A stretch of 64,000 nucleotides of DNA from Enhygromyxa salina (GCF_002994615.1 NZ_PVNK01000269.1:1-64000); one strand, 5' to 3'. Positions 9,933 to 18,737 are shown, numbered from the stretch's first letter. Numbers and translations are program-made. The notes: generated by a model not told the origin, from the letters alone.

Positions 9933-12227
9933 ATGGACTCACGCCTCAGCCAAGAGATCACCCGACGCATGGGCGTCTGCCCGTCCTTCTTCGGGCTCGC
10001 GGGCGCCAACGAGACCGTCTCACGACACCTGTGGTCGTACGCCCAGGCGGCGTACCTCGACAATTCCCTGCCCGCGCTCTTCAAGGAGCGCCTGTTCGTC
10101 TACCTCTCCAGGTTCTGCTCGGCGCGCTACTGCCTCACACGGCACGCGGCCTTTCTCATGGGTCGCGGCTACATCTCGGGCGACGCCTCGTGCCCACCCA
10201 TGTCGGGACCCGAGGTGCTCGAGCTGCTCAAGCGCGAGCCGCCGAGCAGCGAGCAGATCGTGCGGCACTCCGAGCGCCTGTTGAGCGTCCCGGGTCGACC
10301 GATGGCGTGGCCCCCGGCCCAGAGCGAGCTCGAGGACGCCATCTTTGGCTGCTGTGTCGCTGTGTTCTTGTACTCGGCACACGCCGTGTTTCCGAACGAA
10401 GCCCTTCGCCACGCCCTCTCGCCGCGTGACTACTGCAGCCTCGTCGAGCTGCTGTCCTTCATCCGGACCGCACACTTTTGGACCGAGAGCTTCCCGGGCC
10501 TGAGCCACGAGCGCGACGTCGAGGAGCTCCTCTCGGAGCAGGTCGAGATCGCAACTTGGATTGACACTCAGCACTCGAGTCAGCCGAACCTCCCGGGGCA
10601 TCCGAGCGTCCTCCACACGCAGCTCGTCACCGGTCTGTCGTCGTTGCGGCGACTGGTTCTGACTGCGTCCCGGGGCGACGCGGCCATGAGCGCCGAGACC
10701 CTGCTGCTTCAAGCCCAAGCCGGGGCCGCGCGGGGGGGCAGCGTCGAGGCCTACGCCTGGGTGTACGACGCAAAGACCCACGAATTCAGCTTCGTGGGCA
10801 GCGCGCACGAGCGAGTCTTCGGACACGTCAGCAACAGTCACAAGGACCGCTCGGCCTGGCTCGAGCTCGTTCACCCCGAAGACTGCCACCTCGCCGAGGC
10901 GAGCCTCGACGCTGGCATCGCGGGCGCCGCTTTCGATGTCGAGTACCGAGTCACCTCACCGGCTCGCGGCCTGCGTTGGGTCTCGGAGCGTGGAACGCCG
11001 GTCCACGACGAGCACGGGCAACTCGAGCGCGTCGTGGGGGTCGTGTGTGACGTTACGGAGCGCAGGCGGCAGGAGAGCCAGCATCTGCAGAGGGCGCAGA
11101 AGATGCACTCGGTGGGCACGCTGGCCGCCCGGGTCGCCCATGACTTCAACAACCTGCTCATGGTCATCACGGGCAACTCGGAGCTGCTCGCCGACTACCT
11201 GGGCTCCGACAGCTCCGCGATGGAGTTCTTGCGGCCGATCGGGCGCGCCGCGGATCGTGCCGCGGAGCACGTCGAGCGCCTGCTGGCCTTCGCCCGCAAG
11301 GGCGACGAGAGCACGCGCGAGGTCGACTTGAACGAGGAGATCGAGGAGCTCCGTCACGTCCTCCAGCACCTCGTGGGGAGCTCGGTGGAGCTCGAGATCC
11401 GCTGCGACGAGGCGATCTCTGCGATCGAGTGGATACCGACTGATATCGAGCAGATCCTGCTCAACCTGGTCGTGAACGCCAAGGACGCCGTCGGGGAGTC
11501 GGGTCGCATCACCATCGAGACTCGCGTGGCCGATGCCGAAGATCAGGGCGCGCCGTGGGTGGAGCTGCGCGTCTCGGACACGGGCTGCGGCATGTCGCCA
11601 GAGACCATGAGCAGGATCTTCGAGCCCTTCTTCACCACGAAGGAGCCCGGACAGGGCACCGGACTGGGGCTCGCAACGATCCACAGGATCGTCGAGGATT
11701 TCGGTGGGCGCACAACGGTGCAGAGCGAGCTCGGTCGCGGCACGACGGTCACGCTGTTGCTCCCCGGCTGCACGCGACAGTCGAAGCGCGAGGGCGCGCT
11801 CCAGCCTCTCGACCGCGCATCAGGCACGGAGACCGTGCTGCTTTGCGATGACGACGCGATGGTACGCAGGGTGCTTTCGCAGGTGCTTCGAGCCTCCGGG
11901 TACGTCGTCTTCGAGGCGAACGACGGCCTCGCGGCCCTCGACCTCGCAAAGCAGTACGCCGACTCCATCGACATGGTGATCACCGACGTGAAGATGCCGC
12001 GACTCGACGGCCACGGCCTCGCCGACGCGCTCGTCGCTGAAGGATTCGACGTCCCGATCATCCTGCTCACCGGGTTTGGGGACACGCCTCGACAGGCTCG
12101 GTCCGGAGCGCACCACGTCGAACTCGCCAAGCCGATTCGTCGTCACGAGCTCCTGTTGAGCATGCGCAATTGCTTCGAGGCCCATGCCCGGAGCAAGTCT
12201 GGGCAGCGGCCAGCCCCCGCGAACTAA
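9933..12227 (+). CDS. Hybrid sensor histidine kinase with AhpD-like and PAS domains
   Basis: A 764-aa signalling protein. Residues ~45-110 (FKERLFVYLSRFCSARYCLTRH in part) resemble the AhpD/carboxymuconolactone-decarboxylase helix with Cys..Cys..His. A PAS fold-3 domain covers ~270-375 (FVGSAHERVFG, LVHPEDC, then the VCDVTERRR exit). The HisKA phosphoacceptor is H403 in VAHDFNNLL. The ATPase domain has the N box LNLVVNAKD near 510, G1 DTGCGM and F/G2 FEPFFTTKEPGQGTGLGL. A receiver domain follows from ~635 with phosphoacceptor D685 (VITDVKMPR) and a conserved K in LAKPIR. All key residues are present. No separate response regulator is nearby, so the output partner is elsewhere. Confidence 0.93.
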   Translation: MDSRLSQEITRRMGVCPSFFGLAGANETVSRHLWSYAQAAYLDNSLPALFKERLFVYLSRFCSARYCLTRHAAFLMGRGYISGDASCPPMSGPEVLELLKREPPSSEQIVRHSERLLSVPGRPMAWPPAQSELEDAIFGCCVAVFLYSAHAVFPNEALRHALSPRDYCSLVELLSFIRTAHFWTESFPGLSHERDVEELLSEQVEIATWIDTQHSSQPNLPGHPSVLHTQLVTGLSSLRRLVLTASRGDAAMSAETLLLQAQAGAARGGSVEAYAWVYDAKTHEFSFVGSAHERVFGHVSNSHKDRSAWLELVHPEDCHLAEASLDAGIAGAAFDVEYRVTSPARGLRWVSERGTPVHDEHGQLERVVGVVCDVTERRRQESQHLQRAQKMHSVGTLAARVAHDFNNLLMVITGNSELLADYLGSDSSAMEFLRPIGRAADRAAEHVERLLAFARKGDESTREVDLNEEIEELRHVLQHLVGSSVELEIRCDEAISAIEWIPTDIEQILLNLVVNAKDAVGESGRITIETRVADAEDQGAPWVELRVSDTGCGMSPETMSRIFEPFFTTKEPGQGTGLGLATIHRIVEDFGGRTTVQSELGRGTTVTLLLPGCTRQSKREGALQPLDRASGTETVLLCDDDAMVRRVLSQVLRASGYVVFEANDGLAALDLAKQYADSIDMVITDVKMPRLDGHGLADALVAEGFDVPIILLTGFGDTPRQARSGAHHVELAKPIRRHELLLSMRNCFEAHARSKSGQRPAPAN

Positions 12228-12235
12228 ACAGGAGA

Positions 12236-12850
12236 TCAGTCGGCCGACGTGAGGCTGACCTCGACGCCCTCGACGGGGTGCTGGCCGTGGATCGCGGACA
12301 GCGAGCGGAGCACCCGGCGGACGAGCGCGTGGACCTTGTGGTTGCGGTAGCGATCGGTGTCGTCGCTGACCGAGCGGATGTTGGCGTAGGTGTCGAGCGT
12401 CGCCCGGACCAAGAGCTCGGAGCCCGAAAACTTCGGGCTCGTTCCACCGCTCGCGCTGCCGACCCGCTCGAGGATCTTCGCCTTCGCGTCGGGGCTCAGC
12501 GTTTGGGCGAAGCGCGCGGTGAGCCGCAGCTTTGTCTGCTTCCGCCCCTTGCCGAGGGCCTTGAGGTACTTGCCGACCTTGAACCGAAACGGGAGCTTGG
12601 CGAGGCTGCGCTCTTCGATCGCGACCCACACGGGGTGGACCATGGCGACCGCGAGCACCCCCACGACCACGCCTCCGAAACTGACCCCGGCGAGCCAGAG
12701 CTTGGGCAGCGCGAGCTGCAGCGCCGCAAGCGTCGAGCCGCCGGTGATCGCAGCGCCGACGACCAGCATGGCCAGCCAGCCCCCCGGCGAGGCCCCGAAT
12801 AGCGCTCGCCTCGCGCGGGCTCGCTCCTGTTTGCGTCGATCTTTGGACAT
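12236..12850 (-). CDS. Membrane protein of unknown function
   Basis: A 204-aa protein with a basic N-terminus, two hydrophobic segments at ~25-45 and ~52-72 (a hairpin), and a soluble, basic ~130-residue C-terminal domain. I do not recognise the family. It follows the amphi-Trp gene after 4 bp on the same strand, so the two are almost certainly cotranscribed. It converges on the hybrid kinase with an 8-bp gap. Confidence 0.8.
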   Translation of the reverse strand: MSKDRRKQERARARRALFGASPGGWLAMLVVGAAITGGSTLAALQLALPKLWLAGVSFGGVVVGVLAVAMVHPVWVAIEERSLAKLPFRFKVGKYLKALGKGRKQTKLRLTARFAQTLSPDAKAKILERVGSASGGTSPKFSGSELLVRATLDTYANIRSVSDDTDRYRNHKVHALVRRVLRSLSAIHGQHPVEGVEVSLTSAD

Positions 12851-12854
12851 GAGT

Positions 12855-13082
12855 CTAACCTGGCCAGGATAGCTCGAGCCGCACGGACTGCGCGTCGCCC
12901 TTGGTCTTGGCCTTGACCGCGAGCTTGACGACCTCGGCCGCGGTCAGCACGAGCTGCTGCTCGCCCAACTCCACGCGCACGGTCCCGTCGCGCATGCTGG
13001 CGGCGAACTCCTCGAGGTGAGACAGAAGCTCGTCGCGGCTCATGTCGCCTTCGAAGCTCAGCTCACTCTGCTTCGCGCTCAT
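12855..13082 (-). CDS. amphi-Trp domain protein
   Basis: A 75-aa protein matching the small amphi-Trp family: a Ser/Glu-rich first strand, the helix SRDELLSHLEEFAASMRDG, a beta hairpin with VRVELGEQ, and a final alternating strand ending LELSWPG with the characteristic Trp. The family's biochemical role is not established. A TAGGCT hexamer (minus strand, 13089-13094) lies 6 nt before ATG 13082. It leads a two-gene operon with the membrane protein downstream. Confidence 0.8.
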   Translation of the reverse strand: MSAKQSELSFEGDMSRDELLSHLEEFAASMRDGTVRVELGEQQLVLTAAEVVKLAVKAKTKGDAQSVRLELSWPG

Positions 13083-13096
13083 GACCGAAGCCTAGC

Positions 13097-13140
13097 CTAG
13101 CAGCCCGGGGTGCAATGCATCGAGCAGCCCGGGCTGCTAG
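13097..13140. repeat. Dispersed repeat, copy 2, plus 16-bp palindrome
   Basis: 13097-13122 is the exact inverse of 102-127. It is followed directly by the perfect palindrome AGCAGCCCGGGCTGCT (13123-13138). The TAG stop of the outer-membrane gene at 13137-13139 lies within the element. It may act as a transcription end hairpin for the gene on the minus strand. Confidence 0.8.
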
Positions 13141-13928
13141 AACCGGTACTCGACCACCAGCGGCAGGATCTGCAGCGGCAAGATGAAGGCCGGATCGTTG
13201 TCGGCTTTCTCCGCGGCGAAGGGGCGCTCGCGGTGGATGACGAGGCCGGGCCTCAGCTCGAGGTCGAGGCCGATCGACAGCTCGCGGAGCAGGAAGAAGC
13301 GAACCCCGGCCGCGGCCTGAAAGCCGAGCATCCAGCTCAGCTCGCGGGTCTGCTCGCGGGTGCCGCGGAGGCGCGGGTAGTACCAGAACCCGCCCGCGAC
13401 GCCGAGGCGGAAGGTCGGGACGATCCACGGCTGCTTCTCGATGAAGAGCTTGTGCGTGTAGCCAACCCACAGATCCATGCCCGCGGTCGTGCCAGCCTGG
13501 CAGGTGCCGGTCTGGACCTCGAGCCCGCAGGTGTCCATGCGGAAGTCCTGCCAGTTGCCCCGGTCGAAGAGCGCGGCCGCGCCGACGTGGAGCCAGTGGG
13601 CCTTGTGCAGCTGGCGGTCGTACTGGAGGCCGATGCGGCCGCGGGGGATGTAGCCGTTGGGTGTCAGGCCGATCTGGACCGGAGCCAGGAGTGAGATCGA
13701 GTTGCCGCCGTAGACGAAGTCCGGCAGCTGGAAGCCGGAGTTCGACGTGGTGTAGGTGCCGCCGGGTCCAGACCGACCGCTGGCCGAGGGGGACGCAGAA
13801 GCCGCGGACGTGGGTTGCGCGGCGAGGGCCGACGCGGCGAGCGGGAGCCCGGCGGTCCACAGGACCACGGACAGCAGGAGTCGCCGGAACACAGACCGGG
13901 GGTGACGGGGGAGCTTGGACGAGTGCAT
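13137..13928 (-). CDS. Outer-membrane beta-barrel-like protein
   Basis: A 263-aa protein with a Sec signal peptide (basic start, hydrophobic core LLLSVVLWTAGLPLAASALA, cleavage near AQP) and a low-complexity Ser/Ala linker. Many alternating aromatic/hydrophobic beta strands follow, ending with VEYRF, the terminal aromatic typical of Bam-inserted barrels. No specific family was recognised; the length suits an 8-12 strand barrel. Confidence 0.8.
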   Translation of the reverse strand: MHSSKLPRHPRSVFRRLLLSVVLWTAGLPLAASALAAQPTSAASASPSASGRSGPGGTYTTSNSGFQLPDFVYGGNSISLLAPVQIGLTPNGYIPRGRIGLQYDRQLHKAHWLHVGAAALFDRGNWQDFRMDTCGLEVQTGTCQAGTTAGMDLWVGYTHKLFIEKQPWIVPTFRLGVAGGFWYYPRLRGTREQTRELSWMLGFQAAAGVRFFLLRELSIGLDLELRPGLVIHRERPFAAEKADNDPAFILPLQILPLVVEYRF

Positions 13929-14080
13929 CGCGGACTCGGCGTCAGTGAACCACTCGTGCGCGCCCGATGCCAGGGGCCGCGTGCTCGCCGCTGTTCTTGG
14001 CCCAGGACGGCGTCTGCTCCGGGCTCTGCCGGCTCAGGGCCCGCGCCCGCTCGGGCGAGGTCGCGCCCCGGTCGAAGTGC

Positions 14081-14086
14081 TAGGCT
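14081..14086 (+). promoter_or_regulatory. Start-proximal -10 element
   Basis: TAGGCT preceded by GC, 9 nt before GTG 14096 of the rhodanese gene. Confidence 0.45.
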
Positions 14087-14095
14087 TGCGCCGCC

Positions 14096-14692
14096 GTGCT
14101 CGCCTTGATTCTGGTCGCCGCGCTGACGGTGGGCACCCTCACCCTCGCCTCGCGGCTGCAGCTGCTCGACGATCTGCTGGTGCTGATCGGCGTCTCGCTG
14201 GTCGCCGGGCTCGCCGTGTTGGCGGTTCACCCCGACCTCGAGTGGGTCGCGGCGCCACCGGCCGACGAGGGCTCGTGCGTCGCGGACGCGCCGATCGAGC
14301 CGCCCTCGGTCGATCGGGTGTCGGTCGACGAGGCCGTCGCGCTCCTCGGTCAGCCCGAGGTGACCTTCGTCGACGCGCGCCTGGGCTACCACTACGCCGC
14401 CGCCCACATCCCCGGGGCCATGAGCATCCCGGCCGACGACGCCGAGGGCCTGCTCGACATGCAGTCACTGCCGATCCCACCCGAGGGGCAGGTGATCACC
14501 TACTGTGACGGCGCCGCGTGCGAGCAGTCGGAGTACCTCGGGGCGCTGCTGCGCGAGCGCGACGTGTGCCAGCAAGTCCGCGTGCTCGACGGTGGCTGGC
14601 AGGCCTGGGTCGCGGCCGAGGCCCCGACGGTCAGCGGGGACAGCCGCTACGGCGACGCGCCGAGCTCGAGCCTGATGGAGGCCGCAGGATGA
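14096..14692 (+). CDS. Membrane-anchored rhodanese-domain protein
   Basis: A 198-aa protein. Two hydrophobic N-terminal segments (~1-18 and ~24-43) are followed by a rhodanese fold at ~75-180: VTFVDARLGYHYAAAHIPGAMSIP, then the active-site loop YCDGAACEQS, and VLDGGWQAW. The first Cys of YCDGAAC is at the persulfide-forming position. It presumably handles sulfur or redox chemistry at the membrane. GTG 14096 is chosen because the hydrophobic start follows it directly. Its stop overlaps the next ATG (ATGA), indicating translational coupling to the MauE-like gene. Confidence 0.88.
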   Translation: MLALILVAALTVGTLTLASRLQLLDDLLVLIGVSLVAGLAVLAVHPDLEWVAAPPADEGSCVADAPIEPPSVDRVSVDEAVALLGQPEVTFVDARLGYHYAAAHIPGAMSIPADDAEGLLDMQSLPIPPEGQVITYCDGAACEQSEYLGALLRERDVCQQVRVLDGGWQAWVAAEAPTVSGDSRYGDAPSSSLMEAAG

Positions 14693-15144
14693 GCGCGAGC
14701 AACGAGACCACGCCCACGCCCAAGTGGATGCTGGCCGCGGGCTGGGCCGGACGCCTGATCGCGAGCTCGGTGTTCATCTACGCCGCCGTGATCAAGATCC
14801 TCGATCCGGCCGCCTTCGCCGAGGACATCGCCAACTACCAGGCCTTCCCGCACTGGACCTGGAACCTCGCCGCCGCGGTCGTCCCGATCGCCGAGCTGCT
14901 CGGCGCGCTCGCGGTCTTGACCGGGTTCAAGCGCCGGGCCGGGACCCTGGTCCTCGGCTCGCTGACGCTGGCCTTCATCGGGTTGATCCTCTCGGTCATC
15001 GTGCGCGGGATCGATCTCAACTGCGGGTGCTTCGGCGAGGCCGCCGAGGCCAGCGCGGTCGGCTGGCCGCTGCTGCTGCGCGATCTCGGGCTCCTGGTGG
15101 CGATCGGCGCGGCCTACCTGCCGCCCGAGCGCCGCGACGCGTAG
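14689..15144 (+). CDS. MauE/DoxX-type redox membrane protein
   Basis: A 151-aa protein with four predicted transmembrane helices, the conserved KILDPAAFAEDIANYQ stretch and the di-cysteine LNCGCFGE loop near residue 110. These are marks of the MauE/DoxX-like family, which supports disulfide or thiol chemistry of periplasmic proteins. It overlaps the rhodanese gene by 4 bp; the two probably form one sulfur/thiol redox unit. Confidence 0.88.
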   Translation: MSASNETTPTPKWMLAAGWAGRLIASSVFIYAAVIKILDPAAFAEDIANYQAFPHWTWNLAAAVVPIAELLGALAVLTGFKRRAGTLVLGSLTLAFIGLILSVIVRGIDLNCGCFGEAAEASAVGWPLLLRDLGLLVAIGAAYLPPERRDA

Positions 15145-15161
15145 CGGAATTCGGGGCCCGG

Positions 15162-16514
15162 TCAGATCTCGAACTTGCGGATCCACAGGTCCGCGTCTTC
15201 GCCGGCCGCGATGTGGGTTCCGACCGCGACGGCGTAGTTGTAGGGCGTGACGGCGACGTCGTGGAGCACGTCGACCTCGGCGTTGTCGATCACGACATCG
15301 TCGGCCAGCACGCCGCCGTCGGCGTCGAACCAGCTCAGGAGCGCGTCCGAGGTGTCGACGGTGCCGTTGGTGTAGCCGGCGACCACGAAGCCCCCGCCCG
15401 GCAGGCGCCCGAGCCCGCTGGCGCCGTTTGGGACCACGTCGCTGTGGACCTGTGTCCACACCTTCGCGCCGCGCTCGTACTTGCCGAGGGTGAACGAGCT
15501 CTGATCTTGGGACTGCGCGAGCACGTAGACGGCGCCGTCGGGGGCGATCGTGATCTCCTCGAAGATGTCGCCCTCGAGCCCCGCCACGCTCGGGCCCGGG
15601 TTGCCGTCCGAGTCGTAGCTCTCGAGCGTCGCGGTCTCGGTCCGCACGACCCAAATGTCTCCGCTGGGGCTCACGCCGACGGGTCCGAGCTCACCGCTGA
15701 GGGGCTGGAGCTGACTCCAGGAGTTCAAGTCTTCGGGGTCGTAGCGGGCCAGCACCCCGTTCGCGTCGTGGTAGCCCGCCGAGACCACGAAGCCCTGGGC
15801 GTCGGCCGCGACCCCGAGCACGCCCGAGCTGCCGCTGTCCACGAGCGTGGTCCAGTCGGAGTTGCCCTCGGCGTCCCACGAGCGCGTCGCCCCCTGGCTG
15901 CCGAGCCGACCACCGACGACGAGCCCGCCCTCGGGGGTCCGCACGAGGCTGGGCTTGTCGGTCGCGAGCGAGCTGACGCTCCACAGCGGGTTGCCGTCGA
16001 GGTCGAACTTGGCGAGGCGATAGCTGCTGGCGTCGCTCTCCACGAGCACGCCGATGCTGCCGTCGCCGTCGACGACGACCTCGTAGCCGACGTCGTCGCC
16101 GAGCTGCTCGTCGATGTCGACGAAGACCTCCCAGATCAGCTCGCCGGGGAGCTGACAAGACGCGGAGCAGCCGTCACCGGGCACGTTGTTGCCGTCGTCG
16201 CAGGCCTCGCCGGGGTCGAGCTGGCCGTCGCCGCAGCCCGGCGGCGGGTCGCCGTCGCCATCGCCGGGCTCGCCGTCACCGTCGCCGGGGTCACCGTCGC
16301 CGGGGTCGCCGTCGCCGGGGTCGCCGTCACCGGGGTCGCCGTCACCGGGGTCACCGTCGCCGGGGTCACCGTCGCCGGGGCCCCCGTCACCAGGTCCGCT
16401 CTCGCCGTCGCCGTCGCCGCTGCCATCGCTCGCCGAGCTGTCTCCGCACGCGGGCGAGAGCAGGGCGCCGACGACGAGCGTCAGCACCCACGGACGACTC
16501 GAGATCATCGACAT
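15162..16514 (-). CDS. Secreted lipoprotein with GDGDPGDG repeat and DUF4215 motif
   Basis: A 450-aa surface lipoprotein. The signal ends LLSPACGDS (lipobox Cys ~23). A GDGDPGDG-type spacer (~30-90, from tandem DNA repeats at 16230-16400) precedes the Myxococcota Cys-rich repeat (CGDGQLDPGEACDDGN, then DGCSASC). The ~330-residue remainder has recurring GG-LVVGG, DAEGN and DLNSWSQ-like blades, suggesting a beta-propeller. It has the same architecture as 38236-39717. Function unknown; probably displayed on the cell surface. Confidence 0.88.
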   Translation of the reverse strand: MSMISSRPWVLTLVVGALLSPACGDSSASDGSGDGDGESGPGDGGPGDGDPGDGDPGDGDPGDGDPGDGDPGDGDPGDGDGEPGDGDGDPPPGCGDGQLDPGEACDDGNNVPGDGCSASCQLPGELIWEVFVDIDEQLGDDVGYEVVVDGDGSIGVLVESDASSYRLAKFDLDGNPLWSVSSLATDKPSLVRTPEGGLVVGGRLGSQGATRSWDAEGNSDWTTLVDSGSSGVLGVAADAQGFVVSAGYHDANGVLARYDPEDLNSWSQLQPLSGELGPVGVSPSGDIWVVRTETATLESYDSDGNPGPSVAGLEGDIFEEITIAPDGAVYVLAQSQDQSSFTLGKYERGAKVWTQVHSDVVPNGASGLGRLPGGGFVVAGYTNGTVDTSDALLSWFDADGGVLADDVVIDNAEVDVLHDVAVTPYNYAVAVGTHIAAGEDADLWIRKFEI

Positions 16515-16642
16515 TGGCCCGATCCTGACGAGCTCTCACGGATCCTGTCAACCAAGCGCCGCTCCGAGGGCCCCAGAACTCGAATTTGAGGATCCAGACC
16601 TCGCCCTTGTCGTCGAGCGACGCCGTCCGTCACCATGCGGCG

Positions 16643-17773
16643 GTGCGCGTGCTCTACATCGAGCCGTTCCACGGAGGCTCGCACGCGGCCTTCGGGGAGG
16701 TCCTGACCGGCGCGAGCTGGGCCGAGTGGACCACCTTGACGCTGCCTGCCCGGCACTGGAAGTGGCGGATGCGCGGGAGCGCGGCGTGGTTCGCCCGAGC
16801 TCACGCGGCCGAGCTCGCGGCCGCCCACGAGCTGCTCTTCGCCAGCGCCTACCTGCCTCTGGCCGAGCTGCGCGGGCTGTGTCCGCCGCTGGCGACGACC
16901 CCCGCGGTGCTCTACTTCCACGAGAACCAGCTCGCGTTTCCAAGCCGCGCGCTCCCGGGCCACGAGGGCGACGCGACCCGCGACCTCCACTTCGGCTTCA
17001 CCCAGCTGGTCTCGGCGCTCGCGGCCACGCGCTGCCTGTTCAACAGCGCCCACAACCGCGACAGCTTCCTCGCCGCGGGCGCCGAGCTGCTCGCGCGGAT
17101 GCCCGACGCCGTCGCGCCGGGCTGGATCGACGCGATCCGTGCACGCAGCGAGGTCCTCGGCCTGCCGCTCGCGCTCGCGCCCGTCGACCCCGCGAGCCTC
17201 GTCGACCTGCCGCTCGAGGCCCGCGGCGAGGGCCCGCTGATCGTCTGGAACCATCGCTGGGAGCACGACAAGGGCCCCGAGCTGCTCGTACGCCTGATCG
17301 ACGGGTTGATCGGGCTCGGGCTGCGCTTTCGTCTCGCGGTCTGCGGCGAGCAGTTTCGTCGCCAGCCTCCCGCGCTCGTCGAAGCAAAGCCCCGCTGGCG
17401 GGCGGCGCTCGGCCCCCGGCTCGAGTGCTGGGGCCGCGTCGAGGCCCGGGCCGACTACCTCGCGCTGCTCGGGCGCGCGCAGCTGGTGTTGTCGACCGCG
17501 GCGCACGAGTTCTTCGGCATCTCGGTCGTCGAGGCCGTGCACCACGGCGCGCGCCCGCTGTGCCCCGACGCGCTGAGCTACCCCGAGCTGCTGCCGAGCG
17601 AGTATCGCTGGCGGGACGAGGGCGAGGCGATGTCCGAGCTCGCGCGGCTGTGTCGGGCGTGGACGGCGGGCGAGATCGACCTGCGCGCGGATCGGCGGGC
17701 GCTGACTCGCCCGCACCGCGCAGAGTCGGTGTTGCCCCGCTATCGCGAGGTGCTCACGCGCGCGCTCGGGTGA
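16643..17773 (+). CDS. Glycosyltransferase resembling tRNA-queuosine mannosyltransferase (DUF3524)
   Basis: A 376-aa protein. The N-terminus (VLYIEPFHGGSHAAF, TLPARHWKWRMRGSA, LFASAYLPLAEL, LYFHENQLAFPSR, LFNSAHNRDSF) matches the DUF3524 domain of animal QTMAN/GTDC1 and its bacterial relatives very closely. The C-terminal half is a GT-B domain with WNHRWEHDKGPE and ending HEFFGISVVEAVHHG, the nucleotide-sugar binding E. The animal enzyme mannosylates queuosine in tRNA(Asp); whether the bacterial one does so is inference. GTG 16643 is preferred because homology begins there; an in-frame start at 16586 adds 19 unsupported residues. Confidence 0.85.
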   Translation: MRVLYIEPFHGGSHAAFGEVLTGASWAEWTTLTLPARHWKWRMRGSAAWFARAHAAELAAAHELLFASAYLPLAELRGLCPPLATTPAVLYFHENQLAFPSRALPGHEGDATRDLHFGFTQLVSALAATRCLFNSAHNRDSFLAAGAELLARMPDAVAPGWIDAIRARSEVLGLPLALAPVDPASLVDLPLEARGEGPLIVWNHRWEHDKGPELLVRLIDGLIGLGLRFRLAVCGEQFRRQPPALVEAKPRWRAALGPRLECWGRVEARADYLALLGRAQLVLSTAAHEFFGISVVEAVHHGARPLCPDALSYPELLPSEYRWRDEGEAMSELARLCRAWTAGEIDLRADRRALTRPHRAESVLPRYREVLTRALG

Positions 17774-17864
17774 GGCCTTGCTCGCGCCAGACGAGTCCTT
17801 CGGCGCCGCGCGGAAAAACCATCGCTTGCAGGTTGGGGGGCGGGTCGTCAGACTCGCTTTGGCC

Positions 17865-18155
17865 ATGGCCGACGCCGCGCGAGTTTCCGATCTCCACACT
17901 TGCCCGCTGACCGTGCCCTACACCCACGGCGGCGGCGCCATCGCGCCCCCCGGCGAGACCTCCGTGCTGATCGGCTATCTCCCCGCTGCGACCCACGGGT
18001 CGATCTGTGCGTGCGGGCTCGGCCCGCTCAACCGCGTCATCGTGTCGCCGTCGCGCTCGGTCGTGATCGGGTACAAGGGGGCCGCGCGGGTCGGCGACTC
18101 GACGAGCCACGGCGGAGCGATCGTCTCCGGCTGCGGGACCGTGGACATCGGGTAG
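17865..18155 (+). CDS. PAAR-domain spike-tip protein
   Basis: A 96-aa single-domain protein. The Gly/His-rich pattern (VSDLHTCPLTVPYTHGGG, CACGLGPLNRVI, RVGDSTSHGGAIVSGC) is that of PAAR proteins, which fold into a small zinc-stabilised cone that sharpens VgrG or phage/eCIS spikes and can carry effectors. No VgrG, sheath or ATPase genes lie in the window, so it is an orphan. Start ATG 17865. It ends 5 bp from the convergent ogt gene. Confidence 0.85.
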   Translation: MADAARVSDLHTCPLTVPYTHGGGAIAPPGETSVLIGYLPAATHGSICACGLGPLNRVIVSPSRSVVIGYKGAARVGDSTSHGGAIVSGCGTVDIG

Positions 18156-18160
18156 CGTCG

Positions 18161-18718
18161 TCAGACGAGCGTCAGCACGCCGCGCTCGTGGGCCAGCAGC
18201 CACCGCTTGCGCTCGAGCCCGCCCGCGTAGCCCGTGAGCGCGCCGCCGCTGCCGATCACGCGGTGGCAGGGCAACACGAGAGACAGCGGGTTGCGACCGT
18301 TCGCGGCCCCGACCGCCCGCGCCGCGCTCGGCCGCCCGATCACCGCCGCGAGCTCCCCGTAGCTGCGCGTCTGGCCGTACTCGATGTCCGCGAGGGCGGT
18401 CCAGACCGCGCGCTGAAACTCGGTCCCGCGCGGCGACACCGGGACGTCGAAGCTGCGCCGCGTCCCGGCGAAGTACTCGCGCAGCTGCGCGGCGGCGCGA
18501 TCGAGCAGCGCGTGCTCGTGCGCCTCTGGGTATGGTTCGGGTCCGTGATCGGGGCCCTCGCCTGGGACCTGGGGCCCGCGCGCAGCGAGGGGGTCGGAGC
18601 GCGGCTCCGAGTCGGGGAGGGGGTCACCAAAGTACAGGCCGACCAGCGCCCGCGAGGACGCGACGAGGCGCAGGCGGCCGATCGGCGAGGGCACGTGGCG
18701 TTGCTGGAGGTCGGTCAT
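18161..18718 (-). CDS. ogt: Methylated-DNA-protein-cysteine methyltransferase
   Basis: A 185-aa suicide DNA-repair enzyme that removes O6-alkyl groups from guanine. The C-terminal domain has the winged helix GTEFQRAVWTALADIEYGQTRSYGELA, then ARAVGAANGRNPLSLVLPCHRVIG. The Cys in PCHR is the alkyl acceptor and RAVGAANGRNP contains the arginine finger/Asn hinge. The N-terminal half is shorter and carries a charged insertion. ATG 18718 is chosen. A broken Ada-like domain lies 19 bp upstream on the same strand, which suggests both came from one alkylation-response locus. Confidence 0.93.
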   Translation of the reverse strand: MTDLQQRHVPSPIGRLRLVASSRALVGLYFGDPLPDSEPRSDPLAARGPQVPGEGPDHGPEPYPEAHEHALLDRAAAQLREYFAGTRRSFDVPVSPRGTEFQRAVWTALADIEYGQTRSYGELAAVIGRPSAARAVGAANGRNPLSLVLPCHRVIGSGGALTGYAGGLERKRWLLAHERGVLTLV

Positions 18719-18737
18719 GTTCGATCCTGCTCGTGGG

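Noticed and set aside
16230..16400. Short repeats that might suggest a CRISPR array
   Set aside because: They are contiguous 6-18 bp units without spacers and encode the GDGDPGDG spacer of a lipoprotein. The same applies at 30318-30385 and 51290-51385.
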